A stretch of DNA of 64,000 bases, from the NCBI GenBank assembly GCA_023333565.1, contig JAJKFH010002646.1:1798001-1862000 (forward strand), read 5' to 3'. Below the pieces are notes generated by a model. It had not been told where the DNA came from. It worked only from the letters and a program-made list of their open reading frames with translations, and did not search any database. A program made the position numbers and the translations under genes. How positions within the stretch are numbered: position 1 is the stretch's first letter; each line of letters starts with the position of its first letter. Below, piece by piece: positions 49,786 to 61,500 of this stretch. Origin of the DNA: Puffinus mauretanicus (Eukaryota > Chordata > Aves > Procellariiformes > Procellariidae).

Positions 49786-49872
49786 TCATACCTCAATATT
49801 GACTGTGTCCAGGTGGTATTTTGGCTCATTAGCTAGATTTACTTTTTCTGTTCGTGTGTGCCATACAAGAAC
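49786..49872 (-). CDS. B3GAT2: B3GAT2 terminal coding exon (28 codons and stop)
   Basis: B3GAT2 (GlcAT-S) is a Golgi type II membrane enzyme that transfers glucuronic acid from UDP-GlcA to terminal N-acetyllactosamine during HNK-1 carbohydrate synthesis. On the - strand this exon encodes VLVWHTRTEKVNLANEPKYH and the C-terminus LDTVNIEV, with TGA at 49788-49786. The WHTRTEK block is the conserved C-terminal nucleotide-sugar-binding segment of the family (His and Arg contact UDP in the paralogue GlcAT-I). Acceptor on the - strand is TTATTTTATAG; phase 0. Compared with the human protein as I recall it, the C-terminus differs at one residue (NIEV versus KIEV). Confidence 0.95.
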   Translation of the reverse strand, partial: VLVWHTRTEKVNLANEPKYHLDTVNIEV

Positions 49873-49951
49873 CTATAAAATAACATTTGTGTTAGTACAG
49901 TCATCTACAGAGATGACACGAAAGCTTTATAGTGAGTGTGGAAATCAGTAC
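49873..49951 (-). other. B3GAT2: B3GAT2 last intron, 79 bp
   Basis: A very short intron, from GTACTG donor at 49951 to TTTTATAG acceptor at 49873 on the - strand. It contains a perfect TACTAAC branch site (+ strand GTTAGTA, 49891-49897). Reading through it meets a stop codon (about 49901), so retention would truncate the enzyme before the WHTRTEK block. Confidence 0.93.
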
Positions 49952-50100
49952 CTTTGTGCAGTTGTTTGCTTTTGGTTCCAGTTCCTCCACTGTTGTTATC
50001 TGTTTCAGAAAATCAGATTCTTGCATTCCTGGTTGAGAACCACGACGCTTGAACACGGCTTTCGGATGCGACAGAATGACTTGAAGACTCACAGCAAATC
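49952..50100 (-). CDS. B3GAT2: B3GAT2 penultimate coding exon (2 nt plus 49 codons)
   Basis: On the - strand, GA completes a Gly codon and the exon encodes FAVSLQVILSHPKAVFKRRG, SQPGMQESDFLKQI, and TTVEELEPKANNCTK. The Glu in the QES motif aligns with the catalytic base of the glucuronyltransferase-I family (from family structures). The EPKANNCTK block precedes the UDP-contacting WHTRTEK segment, and NCT is a conserved N-glycosylation sequon position in the family. Borders on the - strand: CCTCTCTCCAAG acceptor after a C/T-rich tract, and GTACTG donor. Length is 149 nt, phase 1 in and phase 0 out. Confidence 0.96.
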
Positions 50101-50534
50101 CTTGGAGAGAGGGGGGGCGGGGAAAAAATGTAAAGAAAAACCTTTAGGCTTTACATTTTTGTGCAGGTTACACTTAAGCCTAGAAATCTCCCGTGTTCTT
50201 TTTAAAAATGTGTAAATTTGGTTATATGGATAGACAGTATTTGGTAGGTTTGTACATCCTACATTGTTTTATTTTGCCTTGAAGGTGCAATCACATTTTT
50301 TTTAATTGCACTATGTTTTCAACTTGTTTAATCAATTTCCCATCATGTAGAGAACATATGCTTTTTTGCCTAAAAAGTCAGGTATTGCTAAGATCTCAGA
50401 CTATCCTTCCTTTCTACTTCTAATAAGAAATAAAACTGAATTTTAAGTAAAATAAAATGTATGAAGTTTATACTGTACAAACACTTCTAGGTTTAAAGGT
50501 GAGAGTCAGAAAAAAAGGTTAAAATATGTTACTT

Positions 50535-51060
50535 AGAATCATGGAATCATTAAGGTTGGAAAAGACCTTTAAGATCATCGAGTCCAACCGTCAATCCAAC
50601 ACACCATGCCCACTAAACCATGTCCCTAAGGGCCTCATCTACACGTCTTTTAAATACTTCCAGGGATGGGGACTCAACCACTGCCCTGGGCAGCCTGTTC
50701 CAAGGCCTGACCACTCTTTCAGTAAAGAAATTTCTCCTAATGTCCAGTGTAAACCTCCCCTGGCGCAACTTGAGGCCATTTCCTCTCGTCCTATTGCTGG
50801 TTACTTGGGAGAAGAGACCAATGCCCACCTCGCTACAACCTCCTTTCAGGTAGTTGTAGAGCGCAATGAGGTCTCCCCTCAGCCTCCTCTTCTCCAGGCT
50901 AAACAACCCCAGTTCCCTCAGCTGCTCCTCAGAAGACTTGTGCTCCAGGCCCTTCACCAGCTTCGTTGCCCTCCTCTTGCCCTCATGTCCTTCTTGTAGT
51001 GAGGGGCCCAAAACTGAACACAGTATTCAAGGTGTTCCCTCACCAGTGCCCAGTACAGTA
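50535..51060 (-). mobile_element. CR1 LINE 3' fragment, relatively young
   Basis: The - strand element has its 3' end at 50535 (GAATCATGGAATCATTAAGG). A 132-codon open frame (51011-50613 on the - strand) still reads the C-terminal ORF2 segment: [40 protein letters not shown], then [20 protein letters not shown]. The open frame and the close match to the 56.7 kb copy suggest a fairly recent insertion. It ends upstream near CAGTGCCCAGTACAGTA. Confidence 0.93.
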
Positions 51061-54029
51061 CTTAGACATAACAACTGTGGTCTGCAGAGATTGTTAGCCT
51101 TTAGAGAGTTTTAATATTACTGTTGATGAAAGACAAGTCATATTAATGTTTTGCCTTGTATGCAGAGTAGTTAGTGTGGACTTGTGAATCATTTTCATCA
51201 ACAGTGGTCTGCGACACGGCCTGCAGCTGATCCGTGCATTGCACAGCCTGACTGAAAGAACTTCATCAGTGCACGTGCCTCTCTTTGCAAAGTGTTCCTC
51301 TAATAACATACATTAGGTCCCTCAAAGGCAGATTACAAACTCAGAAACCACTAATTTGAACAAACTCGCCCTCTCTGAAGCAGCTCTCATGAATCTTCTA
51401 TTTGCCATTATTTATGGAACTCTCCAGTTTCCATTCAGGAAGGTTCAGTCGCATGTATGCTGCTTTAAGTATGACTCAAAACTTGACTGATACACTTGTA
51501 AAGAATAATTACATTTGTTAACTCCTTAGGTTTAATTGCCAAGCCTACCACAGAAATCCTTTTTTCATCAGCTCAGAGTGGTTCCAGCTGTCCCTTTACG
51601 ATAGAAGTAGTAACAGTTTTGACATCTGTTCTGGAAAACTGCAAGAATGTTTAATTCTAAAGCCAGTATTAAAATTTTCTCATTTTTAAATGAGTATAAC
51701 TTTCTCTAATGGAATGTAAATCTGTCCTGTTTTTTACTAGAATTATCTTGCTACTATATTTTCCTTGAAAGGATCTATCTGTGGCTTTTATGGGAGCCTT
51801 TTAAAGAGGAAAATACAAGGAAGTAATTACATCATCACATGTAAAGAAGGCACACTGAAACCGCTTTTATTTTAACTGTCATGCTCTTGATTGTAGCAAA
51901 GCACAGGAAGACATGAGAAAGTTTTGGTTTTTTTAAATAAAGATTTGGACACTGCACATGAAGACTATGGGTTGGATGTAAACTGAGGTTCCCAATTCAC
52001 TGACGGACAGGGTTGAGGAAAACATGTTTAACTTTATACATTGTATCCTGCCTAAGATAAAGAAGAATGGGTGTCTAGATGGCAAGGGCTTATCCACACC
52101 TTGCAGAGTACTCTGGTGAGTAAAGGACTTTCCGGGAGGCGTGAGACTTCGGCTGTAGCCTGTCTTCACGCTGTGCAGTTAAGCTCTGCAGCTCCCCCTC
52201 TGCAGAGCACCACCTGCTAGCAGCAGTGCTGGGATCCAGCTGTCCTCTGCCGCAGCTGCCAGCTTTAGGCAGGCGGTACCAGGGAAAAGATGGCCGTTTG
52301 GACTTTGCCTCCCACGTAGGCGTTTGTCTTCAGCGGGCCACAGCCCTGTACTGCTTCCTAGGACTTCTTGGCTGTGAGGCAGCACAAGGTGGGCTCCATC
52401 CCGGTGCAGTTTGTAGCCAAGCGTAAGCATTTGTGAAGAGCCAAGGTTGAGCATTTAAACTCCCTCAGCAAGAAACAGCTGTGGTGCTTACAGCCAGCTT
52501 TCTGCACCTTGAAAGATGACTGTAGACTTATCATCACTGATGAACAAATCAGGCTGGGTTCAGTTCAGTATTTTTGGTTAGGGTTTTTTTTTTAATCTAA
52601 ATTAGAACAAACTATATTTTGGTGCAGCTGGGCTTTAGCGTGCTTGATATTTTGGGCACAAAAAAAATGTTCACTTTACAAGGGAAGGCATTGTTGGAGC
52701 CCCGATCAGCTGTGTGAGCTGCTGTTTCTTTTTAGAAAGATCTGAAATTTAATTTTTACTATTTAAGCTGGTCATCCATGGAGAAGAAAATGAAGTACAC
52801 ACCAGAATTAGTGTAGTGTCCTAGTTTTTAGAGCGGAGAAGGAATCCGTTCTAAGCAGGAGACATATTTTCTACTGCATATCTTTGTGTGTCTCAGCTTG
52901 GCTCCCTGGCCTCCATAGCCCATACTTACTTACCTATACGTTAATTTCTTCTAGGTTCTCTTGTTGCAAAGCTTCCTCCTCTGCTGAGAAAATTGCATTC
53001 AGTTTTGAGGATGGATTTCTCAAACACACAGATCTGCAGATGTGCCATGCCCCCTGCATGTAACACGTGCCCTTGCTACCATGCTATTGCAAACTGCCAT
53101 TTTAGGGTGCTGGCAAAAATCCCCCATGTTTTCAGACATCAAATAAAGTCAAATTATTAAACTGAGCGTTGTCCATAGCAAGGACATGGACTACTGTGCA
53201 CTGACTGGCCTGTGGCCTGAGGTTTGTTTCCTTGTTGAGAGGTCATGCAGTCTTTGTTTCTTAAAAGAGTCCAATAAAGCAGCAACTTGAGATAAAATAA
53301 TTCAAAGAAAGAGACTTATCTCCTGGCTCTCTAGTTCTTCAGCTCTGCTTCATAACTGCTTTGATTTCACATGTATGACATTTTGTATTTATGTAGATAG
53401 ACAGACTTCAGATGAAGTCTATCAACTTCAGTTGACTTTTTAATCACAGACAGATCATTTTGGCATCAAAAAGAGAGGAGGTGGCTCAGGTTTTGACCGT
53501 ACTAGCACTAGTTATTTCTCTCAGTAGAGAATGATCCTGTGGTAACAGATGAAAAGACACTTATTTTGAATTCTATCCCCAAACAGGGATTAATCTGGGA
53601 TTACTGTCTCCAGCATAGTATAACTGAAGAGTGCTACACGCATACAATTCTTTTACTTCATCATTATTCCTACAAGGTCATATTGGGCTTAAGATCACAT
53701 GAAATGCCATGTGACAATTTCATAGCCGGAGTGCAAAGAGGTGTTTTGGTTGTTTTGTGTTTAATGCAAGGCTGTAAATAAATCTAATTGGCTGAAGAGC
53801 CACCTAGATAAGAAATAATTTGTTGGAGGACAAGATACCTGGGAGACATAGCAAAGATTAAATCTGTGCTTCTTTCTATGGAAGTTGTTTCTGTTAATTC
53901 ACACCTTGACTTGTGTTAGATCAACAGCTTCTGTTAAAAGGCAGAACCATTTTTCTTCATCTGGTTAGACTGAGCTGGTCTTTAAAGATTTTGTTACTGT
54001 GATTAATGCCTTTGCTTCCTGAACGCTCT

Positions 54030-54043
54030 AGATAGATAGATAG
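54030..54043. repeat. Short (GATA)n tract
   Basis: Three to four tandem GATA units (AGATAGATAGATAGG). Confidence 0.75.
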
Positions 54044-54461
54044 GATAGTAGCTGAAGGCAAGCTAGAAACTGAGAGTGTTTATCATTTCCAGAGTGTATA
54101 AATGCTAATGCTCAGTGCTGATGTTGAAATGCATATACTGGTTCCCACACAGTTCGAGGTACTATCTTTGGCTTGTTGAACATGCCATGGTTTGGGGTTG
54201 GCTTCTTACAAGTATCTTCTCCCTGTGACATACTGTTTGGGTCGCAGTAAGGCAGAGATGCTCAGCCAGAAGTTTTTGTAGTTCAGAACAAACGCACCTG
54301 CTGACAGTTAATTTACCATGAAAGAGGCTCTCTATTTTAAACTCAACAACATTTAAAATAGTCGTTACCCTTTGATGGAGGGGTGGTTTGGGGTTTTTTT
54401 TGAGTTTGGTGTCTGCCATAGCCACTCACTTAAAATCAGTTGTACTTCTGACAATGGCAGA

Positions 54462-54481
54462 AGAGCCATGACAATGGCTCT
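54462..54481. repeat. Perfect 8-bp hairpin
   Basis: AGAGCCAT, a 4-nt loop (GACA), then ATGGCTCT. It is overlapped by a short direct repeat ACAATGGC. Confidence 0.8.
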
Positions 54482-54585
54482 TTCAGATTGAGACAAAATA
54501 TGCCATGTTTTGCAGTCATTAATAGACTAGCTTTTTTCTCAGGGAAAGATGAGATGTACTAAAGACCTCATACTATGGCAAAACT

Positions 54586-54705
54586 AAAAAAAAAAAAAAA
54601 AGGTTGCTCAGGCCATAGCAGAGGGACTTAGGGCACAGTGGATGAGCTCTGGACCACAAGTCCAAAATCTGCTTGCCCAGTGATTCACAGGCATAGATTA
54701 ATCTC
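54586..54705. mobile_element. Possible ancient tRNA-derived SINE fragment with adjacent A16
   Basis: After the A16 run (54586-54601), the text GGGCACAGTGGATGAGCTC and TGGACCACAAGTCC resembles the tRNA-like head of MIR/CORE SINEs. There is no clear B box, so this is weak similarity from memory. Confidence 0.28.
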
Positions 54706-56673
54706 TATGACTGAAGGAAGCATCTCCCAGAATGCTAACGTAAAGCATGCATCTGTTTTCCTTGAGCAATCTTGACAGTAGGAGAATCACAATCATCTAA
54801 CCTGTTCTTATGGCTGGTCAAAAACTCTGACACTGGGAACAAGCCAAAAGTAAATCACTGACAGCATCACTTAATAAAGATTTTAAATCAGGTCTAAAAT
54901 AAACACCACAATGCCTACCTCAGAATCAATGTCACTTTTTGCTTACAGCACCCAATTCTCTCTCCTTTTCCTTCCCTGAGGGTAAGGAAGTCTGTGTCAA
55001 ACTGTAGAACCCACCTACAGTTAAAACTGAGACGGAACTTTAAAAACACCAGAACTAATTCATATGGTGTGTTGGTTGCCAGACAAGAAGCAACACAGGA
55101 AACAGCTACTCTGCTGTCTGAATGCAATTTAGCATTGGAGAATAGCAGTGTCAACCACAAAGTTCTCAAAAGAAAGAACCAATGTTTACTGAACTGATAT
55201 AATGTGACTGCTGTGTGTGAGTACATTTCAAAGAAGAATCTAGGGATGTTGGCCAGCTGGGGTCTTTGAGCTGATCCCAATGAAATCAGCAGGACCTGTC
55301 TCCACTTGCAGTAGATTTGAATTTGGCCCTGTATCTTGCATAAGAAGTTGTGCTTAAAAGCAAGGGTGTGGTTCCTCTAAACAGCCACAAGTTGAATTAG
55401 TGGTCCCAAACCTTTTAAATGGACATTCTTTTCACACCCAACCTCATGATCAAATTCTTGTGAAAATCACTACGAAAAGATAATTCTGTAAACCAAAGAG
55501 AGCCTCCTTACCCATGCCTTGGGAATCAGAACATTAATTATAAACAGCTGTAGACAGCTGGGCAGTTTAATATATACACTTTTTTTTTCATGGTAATATT
55601 TTCAAGAGAGATCCTTAATCTTCCTTATGTGCAGTATGCTTATCTATTCAGTGCCTGCAGAAGGAGGAATGCCAGTGATGTCCATACTACAGCATGGACT
55701 TAAGTTTGTTAGCAAGCCCCCCAAGTCCCCAGGGGTATGTTGGGGGGTTGGTGGGGGCAAGGGAGGAAAACGGAATGTTGACACACATCCTGTAGACGGC
55801 GCCTGTTCAGACGCCTATGCAGTTCTGGGTTTACAGGTTCTGTTCTGTTTGCCTGTGCCCTTCCACCGTATTCCTGAGGGGAATGAAGATGCAAACTTAA
55901 CATAATTTTTTACCAGCCTACACAACATCCATTTCCCTCCTTGCTGAAATTAAAAATGTGATTTAATTTCATGAGATATTTTTTGAAGACTAATGAAAGT
56001 TCTCTCATAAAGTAGTAACTCCTTGTTTGTGGATCTGCAGTAACTTCCTATACTCGCAACACTTGTATCTTTGTCTCTATAACTCTTCCTTCCATGACTT
56101 CGGTAACGGTACGAGCAGGTAATGCTCCTAATGGGGCTGCTTTTCCCTCATGCCAGCGTTTCAGCCAGCAACTGCGAAGTGTAAACAATGACCTACAAAC
56201 TTCCCATGTATCTCTTCATGTCTGGGTTAGAGTCCCTTGGCCAATGCTGTGTAATGGCATTTTTGCCTGCTGCTAATGAACTATGAACCATGCTATCACC
56301 CTTTTAATGTCCATAATTAACCACTTCTACAACATAGTATCAATATGTATCTATAAATCCACAGGCAGAGACTGTTCTTAAAATGCGCAGCTGCATTCCT
56401 CAACAGGCTACACAGGTTTAGGGATCGACATACCTAGTTCTCCCCCGAGGAATGCCTGTACCTGGGCACTCAAATATTTATTTTCATGCCAGGTGATGCT
56501 ATTAACTTGAAATGCTTCTACAGTGCAGAAAAATTCACCTCTTGATATTTCTATCTTTGAGGTGTTAACAACTATTATTTCTCCTATTACTCTTTTTAAC
56601 CCATTGTACTGTAAATACTGTACATATTTTTCATCAAACATTTCAATTCATATAAAAATATTCTGTTGAGATG

Positions 56674-57605
56674 AGAATCATAGAATCATAGAATCAGTAA
56701 GGTTGGAAAAGACCTTTAAGATCATCGAGTCCAACCGTCAATCCAACACACCATGCCCACTAAACCATGTCCCTAAGGGCCTCATCTACACGTCTTTTAA
56801 ATACCTCCAGGGATGGTGACTCTACCACTTCCCTGGGCAGCCTGTTCAAGGCCTGACCACTCTTTCAGTAAAAGAAATTTCTCCCTAATGTCCAATCTAA
56901 GCCTCCCCTGGCGCAACTTGAGGCCATTTCCTCTCGTCCTATAAGCTAGTTACTTGGGAGAAAGAGACCAACACCCACCTTCACAACCTCACTTTCAGGT
57001 AGTTGTAGAGGCGATAGTCTCCCCTCAGCCTCCTCTTCTCAGACTAAACAACCCCAGTTCCTCAGCCACTCCTCCCAGAAGACTTGTGCCAGGCCCTTCA
57101 CCAGCTTCGTTGCCCTCCTCTGGACAGCTCAACACTTCCATGTCCTTCTTGTAGTGAGGGGCCCAGAACTGAACACCACAGTATTGGTCGCGGCCTCACC
57201 AGTGCACTTTATACAGAACGATCACCTCTCCCTACTCCTGCTGGCCACACTATTCCTAATACAGGCCAGGGATGCCATTGGCCTTCTTGGCCACCTGAGC
57301 ACACTGCCGGCTCATGTTCAGCCGGCTGTCAACCAGCACCCCCAGGTCCTTTTCCTCTGGGCAGCTTTCCAGCCACTCTTCCCCAAGCCTGTAGCGTTTC
57401 CTGGGGTTGTTGTGGCCGAAGTGCAGGACCCGGCACTTGGCCTTGTTGAACCTCATACAGTTGGCCTCAGCCCATCGATCCAGCCTGTCCAGGTCCCTCT
57501 GCAGAGCCTTCCTACCCTCCAGCAGATCAACACTCCCGCCCAGCTTGGTGTCGTCTGCAAACTTACTGAGGGAGCACTCGATCCCCTCGTCCAGATCATC
57601 GAGAA
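56674..57605 (-). mobile_element. CR1 LINE 3' fragment retaining the FADD catalytic box
   Basis: The - strand element has 3' end octamers at 56674-56695 (GAATCATAGAATCATAGAAT). Reading towards the 3' end, the - strand translation starts at [17 protein letters not shown] (about 57.55 kb), which includes the reverse-transcriptase catalytic FADD box. It continues through [20 protein letters not shown] (about 57.43 kb), [20 protein letters not shown] (about 57.35 kb) and the C-terminal blocks. It is 5'-truncated just upstream of the catalytic box. Single-base indels in the 3' half break the frame. Its 3' portion is nearly the same as the 50.5 kb copy. Confidence 0.93.
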
Positions 57606-58452
57606 AGCACTGTCCTTTTCCCACTCCCAAAACCGTAAGGGTTTCAGAAAAAAGAAAATGGCTGGTTATTTGTATCCCCACTTTTCCCCTTCACTCTCTT
57701 TCCTGAATACAGAATATGCTTAAGTGCAAATATCCTATCATTCGCTGGGAAACTAGCTGCTGCTACATCAGAAATCGAACTCTGCACAGTGGTGATTCAT
57801 GTGGCAGTTGTGAATATATACCAAAGATTGTCTAAGCATGGACTAACAGCTAGACGGAGCTGTGTGGTATGCTAACTTCACAGCAGCAGATTGATTAGAT
57901 CCATTTTGAAGGTTTTCTGCTTTATCTACTAGGCTATAGCTGTCAGTGATTTTTCCCCTAAGCCCGGTGTTTCAAACTATATCCATCTACAGTTATCACT
58001 GTCATTCCAAATAACCAATAAAAAATTAATAATTTCATTATAAAGTAGCATTTTACAACATGAGGTCTAAGAAGGGTCTGCATTTATACTGCCTGGTGCA
58101 GACTGATGACACAATGAAAGGCAGGGGCTCCTTACAAAAATTAATTGGATTAATTAATTTACAATTAACTTGTTTCAGACAAACAATTTGTACAACATAA
58201 AACCCAAGTTGCAACATAAAATTAAAACCAAGTGAAAGTAAGTTCAGATATCACTAAGCAGCAACTTAATTAGACGAGATGTGCAAGCTAAGCTTTCCAG
58301 GATATTTAGTGCTGAAGGGCTACATACAGCAGCTGCACTTCAGAAGTTTTAAAAGCTGCTTACACTGAGAAATCAGTTTCTGCCCCACTCATAAAAAATG
58401 TAAGAATAGTTATTATGAGAAACATTCATGCACCATGAAACTTGGTACTTAC

Positions 58453-58597
58453 CTGCCATGTCGATAGCAAAGGGCCTGTCAGCTCTCCAGCCCGTGTACC
58501 AGCCAACAACTTTGCCGTTTTCCACGACCGGGCGCTCATACCGTCGTCCTCCTACCAGTCCCACCGGCCACACCGATACCTTGCGGGTTGTACGCAT
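58453..58597 (-). CDS. B3GAT2: B3GAT2 internal coding exon (48 codons plus 1 nt)
   Basis: On the - strand the exon encodes [40 protein letters not shown], and RPFAIDMA, plus the first base of a Gly codon. This is the GlcAT-S signature; the RPFA(I/V)DMAGFAV block forms part of the acceptor/donor site in the family, and RRYERP...GWYTGWRAD separates GlcAT-S from GlcAT-P and GlcAT-I. Acceptor on the - strand is CCTGCCTCTTGCAG just before ATG. The Met is internal, not a start: the preceding exon should end ...FEE. Donor is GTAAGT at 58452. Length is 145 nt, phase 0 in and phase 1 out. About 200 upstream residues (cytoplasmic tail, membrane anchor, stem, DXD region) lie beyond 64,000. Confidence 0.96.
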
Positions 58598-61500
58598 CTG
58601 CAAGAGGCAGGCACGGCGTGACTGCATGCACATTTTCCTAGTAGGCTTTTTTTGTAAGTGTTGGTGGAAAGCCTACACATTAATCATCAAGACTAGGTAT
58701 TTAAAAGCAATTCTAGCTTACAGACTTCAGCCCAACAGAGTAAGTATTTGAAAGCTGCGTGTGCCCACTCATTTTCTGTGAAATCTCCAGCTCTCTAGCC
58801 TATAGGCACCTCAATTCTACTGAAAATATCCTATTCATATTATTTTTTATAACAAAAATTTTAAAAGCCGTGAAAAAACAGTATTTGTTTTCTTGTTTGT
58901 TTGGGTTTTCAAGAGTGTAGTAGATCTTTTTTATCTGCAAGACTATAGCATTCTTGCAGTAGGCTTATTTCTATAGATTGCTGAGGTATTGTACAAGCCC
59001 AGCGAGAGACAGAATGTTATAATAATGATTAACAAATACAGACTTCATTAAGAAAGTACAATTAGTTTGAGACTGGTAACAAATACACTGAGTACAAGAA
59101 ATTGTGACACACAACTCTTCCCCTACCTGCAACATACCAGGTTTGCACAGTAGATGCAGCTCAGACCTATTAAAAGCTCACAAAAAAAGATTACGTTTAG
59201 GCTAAGCCTTTTTAACTTCTACATTTTCTCTTGAAAAGCTCTGCTAAGTTTCTGAGAAGGACAGAAAGCAGGTCGGGCAAGATGCTTCTGCTTGTTTGCT
59301 ACCAGTAATGACAGTTTTTCCCAATGGTGTAAATGTAACTAAATGCAATTCTGGAAACGTGGTCCTCATCTAACCTAGAGGAATCTATATACTAAAAAAT
59401 TACTCTTTCTTCAGCAAAAAGCGTGCATGACTGGGAGTCAGTGAATTCAGTTCACTGGTTAGTAGACCATTTTCTTCAGTAAATGGGAGATAACTTGACA
59501 TGAACACTGACGCACTGCTCCCCTTGGGAAAAATCTCTGACAGTCTGGCGTGAGAACTTGAGAAGACGAGTGCACAGGCACAGCAGCTTGCACAATTTAA
59601 CCACACTGACTTCAAAAGCCACTGTTTTAACTACTGTGCTTAAATATGGTCCTATTTAAGCAAGTATTAAACTATTGCAGTGTAACATAGGCTTAATCTG
59701 ATCGATTTTTAAAATAATCTCTTGTCTTCTGTTGCAGTTGAGTCCTATTCTTTAGAGAAAGGTTATCCCTTTCTCCTTCCAAGCACGCCTCTTTGCAAAA
59801 ACACACACAGTTTTACACATTTGTAACTGCAGTCCCCTATCGATAGATGTTGAAGTAAAAGACAACCTTGGTTAAATATTAAACACTTCCCTCTCTTTCT
59901 GCCAAGGTGAAAGATTCATCACGCATATCATCTAGACTCCCAGGAGATGCACCAGAAAAAACAAAGATGTAACGTCACTCTGGTTCACATTTCTAAGTTA
60001 GAAACATTAGCAGATTCTTAGGAGAACTTTCACATAGGGAAGGCATAAAATACGTATTTAAAAATCCACAAATATATATGTACACACAGAAGAGAGGCAT
60101 GCAACTTCTTTCCCGCCCATTCTTTGTGTATCTTTAAACTTGTTTAGCAAAATTTTCTCACTTCCACCCTCATAAGTGTTGAAGCAGGGCAGACCACCTC
60201 ACTCAGTAGCAGCAGTCCATACTGTATAAGAACAGGGTATGTATACAATTGGCAATATAGGGATTTCTCGTGATAAGGATTCTATCCAAACCACTGACTA
60301 TTTAATTGCCAGTGACAGACTGCCATGAATCTCTCTACAGATTATTGTTAAATGTGTTTGTCTGTAATTGTTCTCCCTGCTTAAGATTATTTTTCCAATC
60401 TCTCCCATTCCTCCATTTAGGAAATGCAGAGTTAGTTAGCAATTAACTTTTTGGATATGGAAATCAGTCAAACCTTCTCATGAAGATCTTTTAGCTCTGG
60501 TTTTAATGATACATCCATTTCACAAATTTCTCTAACTGTGTATTTATATTAACATCCAAACACATCAGACATGGACACAGAGCATCATCCTGTTGGGCCT
60601 GTCTACACAGGCAAGTTTCCAATAGGTTTCCAAGGGCATGATCAAGCCAACCAACTGCTACACCGGTATTAACCACAGGACGAACACAGATGCCCACTAA
60701 CTTGTGTTGCCATTAATACCTTCTGGAGGGCATGGATACCTGAACAAATTACCAGTGTACTGATTTACAGCATTTTAGCTACCCTGTACCACTGCCTGTA
60801 CCCATGGTAAACATAAAATGCCACAAGACAAGGGCAGGCACGCTCTAACCACGAGAGTAGCTAATGCATGGTAAGCCCATACCCTGCCTTTTCTCACAGT
60901 AAGCATTTGGGCAGCTGTACTGCAAAATGAGCCAGCTCACACGAGACTTCTGAATGGGGTCAACAGCAGCCACAGCATTTATGCTAGCAGAACCAGACTG
61001 ATTTACATTAATACTTTACCATACTCAATGTGTAGGAAAATCTTGTCAATGAAAAGCATCTCACTGACCTCATGAAACCAGCCTGAAGTGACCTAAGAAG
61101 TTTTAATTATTACAGTCTTGGGTCCATTTCAGTGTCTGTAAGTTAAGTCAGTAAAGCCACCACACATCAGAAGGAAGTAAGTAACCCTTTACAGAGCTCT
61201 TGATTTTGTCCTTGGGTTACTTTCTTTATTCTCACAGGTTACATTTTTGGAGAATGAAATAAGCAGGTGTAAAGAATACAGCAATCCCTTTAACTAAGAA
61301 CTGAAAGAGCACATCTAGACCGGTATTTATGCTAATTCTGAAATCCCTTACAGCCTCAGGATATGCTAGGCAGATGAAAGTAGGAATATTTCTTTTAATC
61401 TTCTGAGAATAGCATCACCGCAGCTAACATACTGATGTGTTAAGGCTGTATTTATGTATGATGGGGAGAAAGCTATTATTTAGATTAAAAGGCCATCTTG

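Larger units (their letters stand above)
50101..58452 (-). other. B3GAT2: B3GAT2 intron, about 8.35 kb
   Basis: The intron between the two internal B3GAT2 exons, GTAAGT donor at 58452. It contains two CR1 copies of the same subfamily and strand (50.5-51.06 and 56.67-57.6 kb), a (GATA)n tract near 54.03 kb, a short hairpin at 54462-54481, an A16 run at 54586-54601 and a possible ancient SINE just after it. A GC-richer stretch at 52.17-52.42 kb has open frames on both strands but no recognisable product. The remainder is unique AT-rich sequence. Confidence 0.85.

Noticed and set aside
49760..50215. 151-codon + strand open frame across the B3GAT2 terminal exons
   Set aside because: Antisense shadow of the two B3GAT2 exons and the short intron.
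50613..51011. 132-codon - strand frame that could be taken for a host gene
   Set aside because: It is the C-terminal ORF2 segment of a CR1 retrotransposon.
57256..57681. 141-codon - strand frame with FADD motif
   Set aside because: CR1 reverse-transcriptase remnant, not a host gene.
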